DNA of 5,461 bases from JACCQS01 sp050999295 (GCA_050999295.1 JBPCPI010000081.1:1-5461), one strand, 5' to 3'; positions 1 to 5,363 are shown, counted from the stretch's first letter. A program made the numbers and translations. The notes: generated from the letters alone by a model not told the origin.

Positions 1-175
1 GGTCGGCGCGGGTGCGCGCGGCGTAGACCGCAGCCATCCGGTCATCGGCCTCGTCGAGACTGAGCAGTCCCTGTGCGGCCGCGGCCTGCATGATCCGCGC
101 GACGTACTCACGCTCACTGTCGGATGCCCTGATGTCGGTGCGGGTGTCCTGGCGAGTGGCAACCTCGGTGGTCAT
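1..175 (-). CDS. DUF1707 domain protein, N-terminal part (runs off the left edge)
   Basis: Read on the minus strand from ATG at 175-173, 58 codons stay open to the window edge. The peptide begins MTTEVATRQDTRTD. It then carries the DUF1707 pattern: IRASDSERE at residues 15-23, a helix with QAAAAQGLLSLDEADDR at 32-46, and AAVYAARTRAD at 48-58. This matches the family's usual form, a RASDADRE-like motif followed by a leucine/aspartate-rich helix and an AAYxARTxxEL segment. The start is supported by a GAGGAGA Shine-Dalgarno (complement of 181-187) 5 nt upstream. DUF1707 is a short domain common in actinobacteria, often followed by membrane or DUF2154-like segments. Its molecular function is not established, and the C-terminal part that would show the architecture is outside the window. 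It is divergent from the Fur-family gene, so the two may share control from the 176-416 gap. The domain call is quite sure; no function is claimed. Confidence 0.8.
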   Translation of the reverse strand, partial: MTTEVATRQDTRTDIRASDSEREYVARIMQAAAAQGLLSLDEADDRMAAVYAARTRAD

Positions 176-180
176 GTCGT

Positions 181-187
181 TCTCCTC
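181..187 (-). promoter_or_regulatory. Ribosome binding site of the DUF1707 gene
   Basis: The minus strand reads GAGGAGA here, 5 nt before the ATG at 175-173. It is a good match to the anti-Shine-Dalgarno sequence and fixes the start of the partial gene. I could not find a convincing -35/-10 pair for this gene in the rest of the 241-bp gap. The closest candidate is TAGAGA on the minus strand just upstream of the ribosome binding site, and it lacks a matching -35. Confidence 0.65.
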
Positions 188-400
188 GAACTCTCTACGG
201 CGTGGTCTGCTGTGCATGCATCCACTCTCGACGCCGCAGGGGCTTTCGTCGTCAGCAGCCCAGCGCAATCACGGCTACGTCAACCGCCGTACGCGCGAAG
301 CGCCCGGATTCTTGGCTTCACCGCCAGCTGGGTACGGACGAACCCGCCGCCCTGGCTATCCGCGGACGAAGCGCCCGGGGCGTCCATGCGGTCCAGCCCG

Positions 401-406
401 TACGAT
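401..406 (+). promoter_or_regulatory. Candidate -10 box for a (nearly) leaderless fur-type transcript
   Basis: TACGAT fits the actinobacterial TANNNT -10 pattern and lies 10 nt before ATG 417. There is no purine-rich Shine-Dalgarno in those 10 nt (CGCTGTCCTT). Together this suggests that transcription starts at or within a few bases of the start codon. No good -35 hexamer is visible 16-19 bp upstream, so a promoter with a weak -35 or activator help would be needed. The rest of the 176-416 gap holds a TGCATGCA palindrome (213-220) and a 12-bp direct repeat, CGAAGCGCCCGG (296-307 and 367-378). I see no recognisable Fur, Zur or Nur box. Confidence 0.35.
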
Positions 407-416
407 CGCTGTCCTT

Positions 417-839
417 ATGACCAACGTGAGCCTGACTGAACAGCTGCGAGCCCGAGGCCTGCGGGTGACCTCGGCCCGAGCGCAGGTCCTGGACGCAGTC
501 CAGAGACTCGAGCACTGCACGCCCGAGCAGATCTACACCCACCTCGGGCAGGACTCACGGTCACTCAACATCACAACGGTCTATCGGAGCCTGGATCTGC
601 TGGAAGAGCTCGGTCTGATCGGGCACACCCACCTCGGTCACGGCGCGCCGGTCTATCACCTTGCGGAGGACCAGCACCTGCACGTGGTCTGCCACCGGTG
701 CGAGTCGGTGATCTCCGCCGACTCGAGCATCCTCACCGACGTGGTCGCCACCATGGAACGTGAGCATGGCTTCCGGGTCGACGTCGGCCACGTGACCCTG
801 TCCGGGGAATGCGCCAGCTGCCGGGCGGGTTCGCAGTAG
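417..839 (+). CDS. Fur-family metal-responsive transcriptional regulator, Nur-like
   Basis: This is a cytoplasmic DNA-binding repressor or activator of 140 aa, a normal Fur length. The N-terminal winged helix (about 1-80) contains RARGLRVTSARAQVLDAV and the recognition-helix segment NITTVYRSLDLLEELGLI (51-68). The dimerisation/metal domain follows. Visible metal-ligand candidates are H33, H70 and H72 in GHTHLGHGAPVYHL (69-82), H87 and H89 before VVCHRC (C92/C95), H125, and C132/C135. From memory, Streptomyces coelicolor Nur uses H70, H72 and H126 for nickel and H33, H86, H88 and H90 for the M-site. The H33/H70/H72 coincidence and the HxHLGHGAP string favour Nur over ferric Fur or Zur. The position matching Nur H86 appears to be D85. 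ATG 417 was chosen because the domain starts immediately after it. The frame stays open upstream to 90, but that part looks non-homologous and covers the divergent promoter region. The stop lies 2 bp before the ygfZ start. The family is near certain; nickel specificity is an inference. Confidence 0.93.
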   Translation: MTNVSLTEQLRARGLRVTSARAQVLDAVQRLEHCTPEQIYTHLGQDSRSLNITTVYRSLDLLEELGLIGHTHLGHGAPVYHLAEDQHLHVVCHRCESVISADSSILTDVVATMEREHGFRVDVGHVTLSGECASCRAGSQ

Positions 840-841
840 AC

Positions 842-1999
842 GTGGGATCGACTGCCTACCACTCAGTCCTGCTCGACAGCCCTGGCGCGGTTGCCGGTGA
901 GAACGAGGACCTCGCGGTGCCCAGCCACTACGGCGACCCACTCCGTGAACAGCGCCAGCTCGCCGAACGGGCCGCCTTCGTCGACCGCAGTCACCGCGAG
1001 ATCCTCACCATCGCTGGCGAGGATCGGTTGAGCTGGCTCAATGACCTCACCACCCAACAGGTCGGCGACCTCACCGACGGGCAGGTAACCGAGACCCTGG
1101 TGCTCTCCGCGACCGGGCACATCGAGTATCACGCCCAGCTCACCGAACTCGGCGGAGCCGTGTGGCTCGACGTCGAGCCCGGCATTGCCGCCGGACTGTT
1201 CGGCTTTCTGGACTCGATGTGCTTCCTGCTTCGGGTCGAACCCCGCGAGGTCACCGACGACTGGGCCCTGCTGGCCGTCGCCGGACCCGACGCCCCGTCG
1301 GTGCTCGCGAGCCTGGACATCGCCGTACCCGCAGTGGGGCAGGCCGTGCCGCTGGCCCAGGGCGGTTGGGTACGGGCCACTCCTACCTCGGGTGCTCCCT
1401 CGTTCGATCTGCTGATCGACCGATCCGAGCTCGCGACCTGGACGGACCGGCTGGTCGCTGCGGGCGCCACTCCAGCAGGGCTGGCTGCCTACGAGGCGCT
1501 ACGCGTCCAAGCCCGCCGACCGCGGCACGGCTTTGAGACCGACCACAAGACGATCCCCAACGAGCTGGCCTGGATTCGGACGGCAGTACACCTGAGTAAG
1601 GGCTGCTACCGCGGCCAGGAGACGGTCGCCCGAGTCCACAATCTCGGTCGACCGCCACGCCGGGTGGTCCTCGCCCACCTGGACGGGATCAGCGAGGCGT
1701 TGCCGGCGCGGGGTACCGAAGTCACCTGGGACGGTCGTACGGTCGGATCGGTGACCAGTGCCGCCTGGCACTACGAACTGGGCCCGATCGCCCTGCTCTT
1801 GATCAAACGTGCCGTGCCCGACGACGCGCCACTCCTCGTCGCCGGCAGTAAGGCATCGATCGACCCCGACCCGGATGCCCCGCCCGACGATGCCACACCG
1901 GCGGGCCGGGCGGCACGGGACCGGCTGACCGGACGGGACCGCCCCCCGGACCCGGGTCAGAGCAGCAGCCGCGACGGGTCTGTCACGATCAGGGCATGA
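842..1999 (+). CDS. ygfZ: YgfZ/GcvT-like folate-binding protein
   Basis: YgfZ is a cytoplasmic tetrahydrofolate-binding protein related to the glycine-cleavage T-protein and supports assembly or repair of some Fe-S enzymes. The product is 385 aa from GTG 842. The GcvT-like N-terminal domain starts with HYGDPLREQR (about 29-38) and continues through the segment around EDRLSWLNDLTTQQV. The YgfZ signature KGCYRGQET is at 253-261 with the functionally important C255, followed by HNLGRPPRR and a C-terminal beta-barrel part. Residues after about 335 form an Asp/Pro/Arg-rich low-complexity tail of about 50 aa. The start is uncertain. GTG 842 lies 2 bp after the regulator's stop and gives a protein of usual N-terminal length. 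ATG 809 would add 11 residues and overlap the regulator by 31 bp. Neither has a strong Shine-Dalgarno. The stop overlaps the next start (ATGA), implying translational coupling. Adjacency of a Fur-family gene and ygfZ also occurs in streptomycetes, as I recall. Confidence 0.92.
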   Translation: MGSTAYHSVLLDSPGAVAGENEDLAVPSHYGDPLREQRQLAERAAFVDRSHREILTIAGEDRLSWLNDLTTQQVGDLTDGQVTETLVLSATGHIEYHAQLTELGGAVWLDVEPGIAAGLFGFLDSMCFLLRVEPREVTDDWALLAVAGPDAPSVLASLDIAVPAVGQAVPLAQGGWVRATPTSGAPSFDLLIDRSELATWTDRLVAAGATPAGLAAYEALRVQARRPRHGFETDHKTIPNELAWIRTAVHLSKGCYRGQETVARVHNLGRPPRRVVLAHLDGISEALPARGTEVTWDGRTVGSVTSAAWHYELGPIALLLIKRAVPDDAPLLVAGSKASIDPDPDAPPDDATPAGRAARDRLTGRDRPPDPGQSSSRDGSVTIRA

Positions 2000-2856
2000 G
2001 TCCCGCTCCGCCGACCACACCGCCTACCACGCTGATCATGGTCGCGCCCACCGGCGCGGAATCCAACAAGGCCGACGTACCAGCGCTTCCGGTCACCCTC
2101 GACGAACTCGTGGCCACCGCGCGCGCTGCCGAGGCCATCGGTGCCGCGGTCATCCACGTCCACATCCGTGACGACGACGCCCGACCGACGCTGGATCTCG
2201 GCCGGCTCACCGAGACGGTGGCGGCGTTGCGCGAGAGCACCTCGCTGATCATCCAGCTTTCCACTGGAGGCGCGGTGACCGATCCCGAGGAAGACCGGCT
2301 CCGCGTGCTCGAGGCGGCGCCGGACGCGGCGAGTTGCTCGATGGGCACGGTCAACTTCGGGCGTGAGGTCTTCCTGAACCGGTGGGACTTCATCGTCGAA
2401 CTGCACAACCGGATGCGCGCTGCCCGGATCGTGCCGGAATACGAGATCTTCGACCTGGGACAGCTGACCACGCTGCAGCGGCTGCTCGACAAGCACGGCC
2501 TGCCCTACGGTGAGCACGTCCACGTGGACCTCGTTATGGGCGTACCTGGGGGCATGCCGGGTACGGCGCACGCCCTGGTCGCCGCCGTCGGTGTCCTGCC
2601 AAAGGGTGCGAGTTTCGCCGCAACCGGCGTTGGGCGGACCTCGATCCCGGTGATGCTCGCCGCTTTGTCCGCGGGCGGTCACCTGCGGGTAGGCATGGAG
2701 GACACGCTGACCTACGCACCAGGGCAACCGGTGCAGGACAACGGCCAACTGGTCGCCCGAGCCGTCGGGCTGGCCAAGATCGCACAGCGACCGCCCATGT
2801 CCATTCCGGACGCACGCGCCCTGCTCGGCGTACGCCCGCTGGCCGCCGTCGCGTGA
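1996..2856 (+). CDS. BKACE family (DUF849) beta-keto acid cleavage enzyme
   Basis: Enzymes of this TIM-barrel family cleave a beta-keto acid with acetyl-CoA to give acetoacetate and a new acyl-CoA. The founding member, Kce, acts on 3-keto-5-aminohexanoate in lysine fermentation. Substrates vary widely across the family, so none is assigned here. The protein is 286 aa, a normal family length. Seen in the sequence: the first strand LIMVAPTGAESNK (13-25), VIHVHIRDDD with metal ligands H54 and H56 (52-61), IIQLSTGG, SMGTVNFG, PEYEIFD, the MGVPGGMPGT loop, and the C-terminal HLRVGMEDTL with R231, E235 and D236. In Kce the corresponding residues are, from memory, H46, H48, R226, E230 and D231. The spacing from Arg to Glu-Asp is identical, so the Zn site and catalytic set appear intact. 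ATG 1996 overlaps the ygfZ stop as ATGA. The Pro/Thr-rich first 12 residues are probably flexible. The asparaginase follows with a second 4-bp overlap. Confidence 0.93.
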   Translation: MSPAPPTTPPTTLIMVAPTGAESNKADVPALPVTLDELVATARAAEAIGAAVIHVHIRDDDARPTLDLGRLTETVAALRESTSLIIQLSTGGAVTDPEEDRLRVLEAAPDAASCSMGTVNFGREVFLNRWDFIVELHNRMRAARIVPEYEIFDLGQLTTLQRLLDKHGLPYGEHVHVDLVMGVPGGMPGTAHALVAAVGVLPKGASFAATGVGRTSIPVMLAALSAGGHLRVGMEDTLTYAPGQPVQDNGQLVARAVGLAKIAQRPPMSIPDARALLGVRPLAAVA

Positions 2857-3842
2857 CGGCGACCATCCAGACCAGCTCGTCGAGCCGGTCCAACCCGATC
2901 GTGGTCGAGGTCGTTCGCGGCGGCCTGGTGGAATCGGTGCATCGCGGCAGCGCGCTCATCCTCGGAGCCGACGGGCGCACGATCGATGCGGTAGGCAACC
3001 CGGACGCCGTCACCTTCCCGCGCTCGGCGGTCAAGCCGATCCAGGCGATCGGGATGCTTCGAGCTGGGCTCGAGGTCGACGCCCCAGCCTTGGCAATTGC
3101 GGCCGGCTCGCACTCAGGGGAGCCCGGGCATGTCGAGTGCGTCCGTACGACCCTGGAAGCCGCCGGGCTGTCCCTGGATGACCTGCAGTGCCCGCCCGCT
3201 CTGCCGATGAACGAGGCTGCTCGCGACGCCGTACTCGCCGCCGGAGGCGGACCGCACCGCGCATACATGAACTGTTCCGGTAAGCACACCGCGATGCTGC
3301 TCACCTGCTTGGCCAACGGCTGGCCTCGCACGTCCTACCTCGATGCCCGGCATCCACTCCAGGTACACCTGCGCGAGGTGCTCGGGAAGTACTCCGCGGA
3401 GGTAGTGGGGAGCGGGACCGTTGACGGCTGCGGCGCCCCGCTGTTCGGGATGACGCTTACCGGCCTGGCGCGGGCCTACGTTCGGATGACCGAGGAAGAC
3501 GGGCACGCGCGAACGGCCGCCGACGCCATGCGGGCCCACCCCTTCCTCGTCGCCGGCACCGGGCGGGAGGACACCGAGCTCATGACCGCGCTCCCGGGTG
3601 TGCTCAGCAAGGCCGGCGCGGAGGGGGTGCACGTCGCCGCCATGCCGGGCGCCGGGGCCGTCGTCATGAAGATCGATGACGGCAACGAGCGTGCCCGGAT
3701 GCCGGTCCTGATGGCGGGCCTACGCCGGCTCGGGCTGACCGGCGACGTGCTGGAGCACTTGGCTACCGGCCCGGTCCTCGGCGGCGGACGACCAGTCGGC
3801 ACAATCCGCGTCGTGCCGGGACTGTTCACCCCCTCCAGCTAG
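2853..3842 (+). CDS. L-asparaginase II family protein (PF06089, Rhizobium etli AsnA/ReAV type)
   Basis: This is a serine-beta-lactamase-like amidohydrolase predicted to convert L-asparagine to aspartate and ammonia. It is unrelated in sequence to E. coli AnsA/AnsB. The product is 329 aa with no signal peptide, so cytoplasmic. Class motifs are visible in order: the Ser-x-x-Lys tandem RSAVKPIQ with S58 and K61; GSHSGEPGH (85-93); MNCSGKHTAML with C141 and K144; DGCGAPLFGM with C193; and SKAGAEG with K253. In ReAV, to my recollection, S48-x-x-K51 is catalytic and C135, K138 and C189 bind zinc. All those positions have counterparts here, so the enzyme looks active. The start GTG 2853 overlaps the BKACE stop as GTGA. 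An N-terminal Thr/Ser-rich stretch (2-13) precedes the conserved PIVVEVVRGGLVESVHRG. It is the last gene of the apparent four-gene operon. The natural substrate could be another amide, since only some family members have been assayed. Confidence 0.94.
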   Translation: MTATIQTSSSSRSNPIVVEVVRGGLVESVHRGSALILGADGRTIDAVGNPDAVTFPRSAVKPIQAIGMLRAGLEVDAPALAIAAGSHSGEPGHVECVRTTLEAAGLSLDDLQCPPALPMNEAARDAVLAAGGGPHRAYMNCSGKHTAMLLTCLANGWPRTSYLDARHPLQVHLREVLGKYSAEVVGSGTVDGCGAPLFGMTLTGLARAYVRMTEEDGHARTAADAMRAHPFLVAGTGREDTELMTALPGVLSKAGAEGVHVAAMPGAGAVVMKIDDGNERARMPVLMAGLRRLGLTGDVLEHLATGPVLGGGRPVGTIRVVPGLFTPSS

Positions 3843-3855
3843 CACCCAACCTCTC

Positions 3856-3877
3856 CGCGGTTCTGCGCATAACCGCG
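3856..3877 (+). promoter_or_regulatory. 22-bp near-perfect dyad, candidate operator (site 1)
   Basis: The left arm CGCGGTT (3856-3862) is repeated inverted as AACCGCG (3871-3877), and the central TGCGCA (3864-3869) is itself palindromic. Only the C3863/T3870 pair breaks perfect symmetry. It begins 14 bp after the asparaginase stop and its centre is about 142 bp upstream of the XRE start. Symmetry that runs through the centre is more typical of a dimeric-protein operator than of a terminator hairpin, and no T-tract follows. A terminator role for the upstream operon cannot be excluded, because a 7-bp GC-rich stem could form. Confidence 0.55.
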
Positions 3878-3900
3878 CGATTCCAGCCTGTTTCGTGACA

Positions 3901-3914
3901 GTTGTGCGCATAAC
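3901..3914 (+). promoter_or_regulatory. Second copy of the TGCGCA-centred dyad, candidate operator (site 2)
   Basis: GTTGTGCGCATAAC has the same core as the inner 14 bp of the first dyad (3860-3873), giving the shared form GTTNTGCGCATAAC. A longer identical stretch, TGCGCATAACCGCG, occurs at 3864-3877 and 3905-3918. The two centres are exactly 41 bp apart, close to four helical turns, so bound dimers would lie on about the same DNA face. The left arm is less symmetric than in site 1. The protein that binds is unknown; the downstream XRE regulator is the obvious candidate for autoregulation. Confidence 0.5.
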
Positions 3915-3972
3915 CGCGAGATATGGGGATGCCTGGGTGATGGAGGTCACGAGCGGATTGCTTGCTCGCTGC

Positions 3973-4001
3973 TTGCTGCAGTTAGCACTACGACGTACCG
4001 T
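3973..4001 (+). promoter_or_regulatory. Promoter of the XRE regulator gene, leaderless
   Basis: TTGCTG (3973-3978) and TACCGT (3996-4001) are separated by 17 bp and match the -35/-10 layout of a housekeeping sigma factor. Only 7 nt (GGACGTC) lie between the -10 box and ATG 4009, and there is no Shine-Dalgarno. Transcription would therefore start at the A of the start codon. This agreement between promoter and start codon supports ATG 4009 over in-frame starts further upstream. Confidence 0.6.
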
Positions 4002-4008
4002 GGACGTC

Positions 4009-4587
4009 ATGCCGAGTTTGACCGAGTCAGTGCGCGACGTCGGCGGATTCATCCGCGAGCAGCGCGAGACGGCCAAGGTGTCATTGCGCGAGCTGGCCCG
4101 TACGGCAGGAGTGAGCAACCCCTACCTGAGCCAGATCGAGCGGGGTCTTCGCAAGCCCAGCGCAGAGATTCTGGCCCAGATCGCCAAAGGGCTGCACATC
4201 TCCGCCGAGTCGCTCTACCAGCAGGCCGGATTGCTCGAAGAGCGTCCCGGTGATGCCCAGGTCGCGACCGCGATCAGGCTGGACACGCACCTGGCGGAAC
4301 GGCACAAGCAGGTGCTTCTGGAGCTATACGACACCTTCTGTCGCGAGCACACCCATAACGCCGCAACCGGGGCGGGCAACCCAACGCCGGGCAACGCAAC
4401 GCCGGGCAACGCAACGCCGGGCAACGCAACGCCGGGCAACCCAACGCCGGGCAGCCCAACGCCGGGCAGCCCAACGCCGCGCAAGCCACCACAGACCAAC
4501 TTTTCGAGGAGGAAACAGCATGAGCATCAACCAGGACATCAAGACACTGGGCAAGGACCTGGGCAACGAGGCCAAGGGCGCCGGTGA
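4009..4587 (+). CDS. XRE-family helix-turn-helix regulator with C-terminal pentapeptide-repeat tail
   Basis: A cytoplasmic DNA-binding regulator of 192 aa. Residues 12-75 form a Cro/C1-type HTH: FIREQRETAKVSLRELARTAGVSNPYLSQIERGLRKPSAEILAQIAKGL, with the recognition helix around SNPYLSQIERG (36-46). Residues 82-114 (VATAIRLDTHLAERHKQVLLELYDTF) are helical and conserved in relatives. From residue 123 the protein departs from the compact 130-140 aa form of Rv0474-like proteins. Seven pentapeptides GNPTP, GNATP or GSPTP (123-157) are followed by a basic Gln/Gly/Arg-rich end (158-192). The last 23 codons, including the stop, overlap the start of the next gene in another frame. The tail therefore looks like coding sequence extended through a tandem repeat rather than a domain. 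Placement immediately before an HbhA-like gene matches Rv0474-hbhA synteny, so it may control that gene and itself. The family is sure; the target and ligand are unknown. Confidence 0.9.
   Translation: MPSLTESVRDVGGFIREQRETAKVSLRELARTAGVSNPYLSQIERGLRKPSAEILAQIAKGLHISAESLYQQAGLLEERPGDAQVATAIRLDTHLAERHKQVLLELYDTFCREHTHNAATGAGNPTPGNATPGNATPGNATPGNPTPGSPTPGSPTPRKPPQTNFSRRKQHEHQPGHQDTGQGPGQRGQGRR
4374..4478 (+). repeat. 15-bp tandem repeat, seven copies, inside the XRE gene
   Basis: The unit GGGCAACGCAACGCC occurs in seven contiguous copies. Copies 2-4 are identical, copies 1 and 5 carry GGGCAACCCAACGCC, and copies 6-7 carry GGGCAGCCCAACGCC. A diverged eighth unit follows at 4479-4493. Because 15 is divisible by 3, copy-number change would add or remove one pentapeptide without a frameshift. 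All frames are open through it, which explains the spurious long frames on both strands. It ends 28 bp before the Shine-Dalgarno of the following gene. Confidence 0.95.
4506..4512 (+). promoter_or_regulatory. Strong Shine-Dalgarno of the HbhA-like gene
   Basis: GAGGAGG sits 7 nt before ATG 4520, inside the 3' part of the XRE reading frame. It is the best ribosome binding site in the window and fixes this start against the open frame that continues upstream to 4250 through the tandem repeat. It suggests the HbhA-like protein is translated more strongly than its leaderless neighbour. Confidence 0.85.
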
Positions 4588-5317
4588 AACGGCGGTCGAG
4601 CAGACCAAGACCGCCATCGCCTCGGCCAAGACCCCGGTGTACGCCGTGATCGGTGCCAGCGACCACGCTGCGAAGATCGCTCGCGGCCTGGTGGCTGATC
4701 TGCGGACCCGCGCCGAGGCGCTGCCGGTCGAGCTCAGGAATCGGACCGAGAGCCTGCCCGGCGAGGTCCGTGGCGCTGCCGGTGAAGCCCGTCAGCGGGC
4801 GACCGCCCAGGCCGCCGCGGTTCGCCCCGAGGCCATTCGGGAGACCCTTCGCGAGGTCGTCACCGAAGCCGTGTCCACCGCCCGCAAGACCGTGCGTCGC
4901 TATGAGAAGCGCGGCCAGATGGTCGTGGCCGACCTTCGTCGGGCCCCTGGTTTCACCAAGGTGGTCAAGGGTACCGAGCGCGCCGTCGACCGGGTCGAGG
5001 ACACCCTTGAGGACCTGATCAGCGACGCGCAGGGCGAGCTCAAGGGCGTCCGCGCGAGCGCAGGCAACACGGCGAGCAGGGCCAAGGCGACAGTTCGCAA
5101 GGCCAGCACCCGGCGCAGCTCCACCAAGAAGGCCCCGGCCAGCAAGGCGAGCCCGACCTCGGCCCGTGCCACCAAGGCCAGTGCCACCAAGGCCAGTGCC
5201 ACCAAGGTCGGTGTCACCAAGCGCACGACGGCAGAGAAGGCGACGGCAGGGAAGGCGACCGCGGCCAAGCGCAGCCCGGCCAAGCAGGCCACCAGCAAGG
5301 CGACGACCGGCAAGTAA
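4520..5317 (+). CDS. HbhA-like lysine-rich helical protein (heparin-binding haemagglutinin / histone-like)
   Basis: A 265-aa protein resembling mycobacterial HbhA in organisation. A short N-terminal segment precedes KTPVYAVIGASDHAAKIARGLVADLRTRAEALP (37-69), which parallels the APLLAALGAADLA...LRERAEE start of HbhA. A long charged helical, probably coiled-coil region follows (about 70-180). The C-terminal tail (about 187-265) is Lys/Ala/Thr/Ser-rich with ATKAS repeats and KKAPASKAS-like units. HbhA itself is about 200 aa, so this one is longer at both the N-terminal extension (residues 1-36) and the tail. In mycobacteria HbhA binds heparan sulphate through the Lys-rich tail and is surface-exposed without a classical signal peptide. 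Related tails in actinobacteria also bind DNA. No signal peptide or membrane segment is visible here. The first 68 bp overlap the XRE gene. Homology to HbhA is judged from motif order and gene order; an adhesin role in this organism is not implied. Confidence 0.85.
   Translation: MSINQDIKTLGKDLGNEAKGAGETAVEQTKTAIASAKTPVYAVIGASDHAAKIARGLVADLRTRAEALPVELRNRTESLPGEVRGAAGEARQRATAQAAAVRPEAIRETLREVVTEAVSTARKTVRRYEKRGQMVVADLRRAPGFTKVVKGTERAVDRVEDTLEDLISDAQGELKGVRASAGNTASRAKATVRKASTRRSSTKKAPASKASPTSARATKASATKASATKVGVTKRTTAEKATAGKATAAKRSPAKQATSKATTGK
5166..5210 (+). repeat. 15-bp tandem repeat in the Lys-rich tail of the HbhA-like gene
   Basis: The unit GTGCCACCAAGGCCA is repeated at 5166-5180 and 5181-5195, with a third, slightly changed copy at 5196-5210 and a degraded fourth beginning at 5211 (GTGTCACCAAG). 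It encodes ATKAS-type pentapeptides in the basic tail. Length variation in the Lys-rich tail would keep the reading frame. Confidence 0.85.
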
Positions 5318-5363
5318 CACCGCACCCGGGGGGGCCACGGCCGTACCGCAGTGCGGTCAATCG

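Noticed and set aside
90..416. Open frame extending the Fur-family protein 109 codons upstream of ATG 417
   Set aside because: The extension has no Fur similarity, is Arg/Pro/Ser-rich, has no ribosome binding site, and would run antisense through the DUF1707 start region. ATG 417 gives a normal-length Fur protein.
1957..2748. Long minus-strand frame opposite the BKACE gene
   Set aside because: The plus strand encodes an intact BKACE with all active-site motifs. The antisense frame is low-complexity and arises from GC-rich codon bias.
3982..3989. TTAGCACT, half of a CIRCE (HrcA) element
   Set aside because: The inverted partner GAGTGCTAA is absent at the expected 9-bp spacing, and the next gene is not a chaperone. 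It is probably chance within the promoter spacer.
4374..4493. Repeat array resembling a short CRISPR
   Set aside because: The units are contiguous 15-mers without spacers and lie inside a reading frame. This is a coding minisatellite.
4250..4519. Upstream extension of the HbhA-like frame through the tandem repeat (ATQRR units)
   Set aside because: It is out of frame with the conserved XRE coding sequence, and a strong Shine-Dalgarno marks ATG 4520 as the start.
4274..5338. Long minus-strand frame opposite the XRE tail and the HbhA-like gene
   Set aside because: Its composition (Gly/Leu/Ala/Arg repeats) is the complement of the Lys-rich tail and of the 15-bp repeat. High GC and the repeat remove stop codons. 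No promoter or ribosome binding site supports it.
5345..5357. ACCGCA-G-TGCGGT dyad before the terminator
   Set aside because: It cannot form a hairpin with a 1-nt loop. It is too short to claim as an operator and lies after a gene end.
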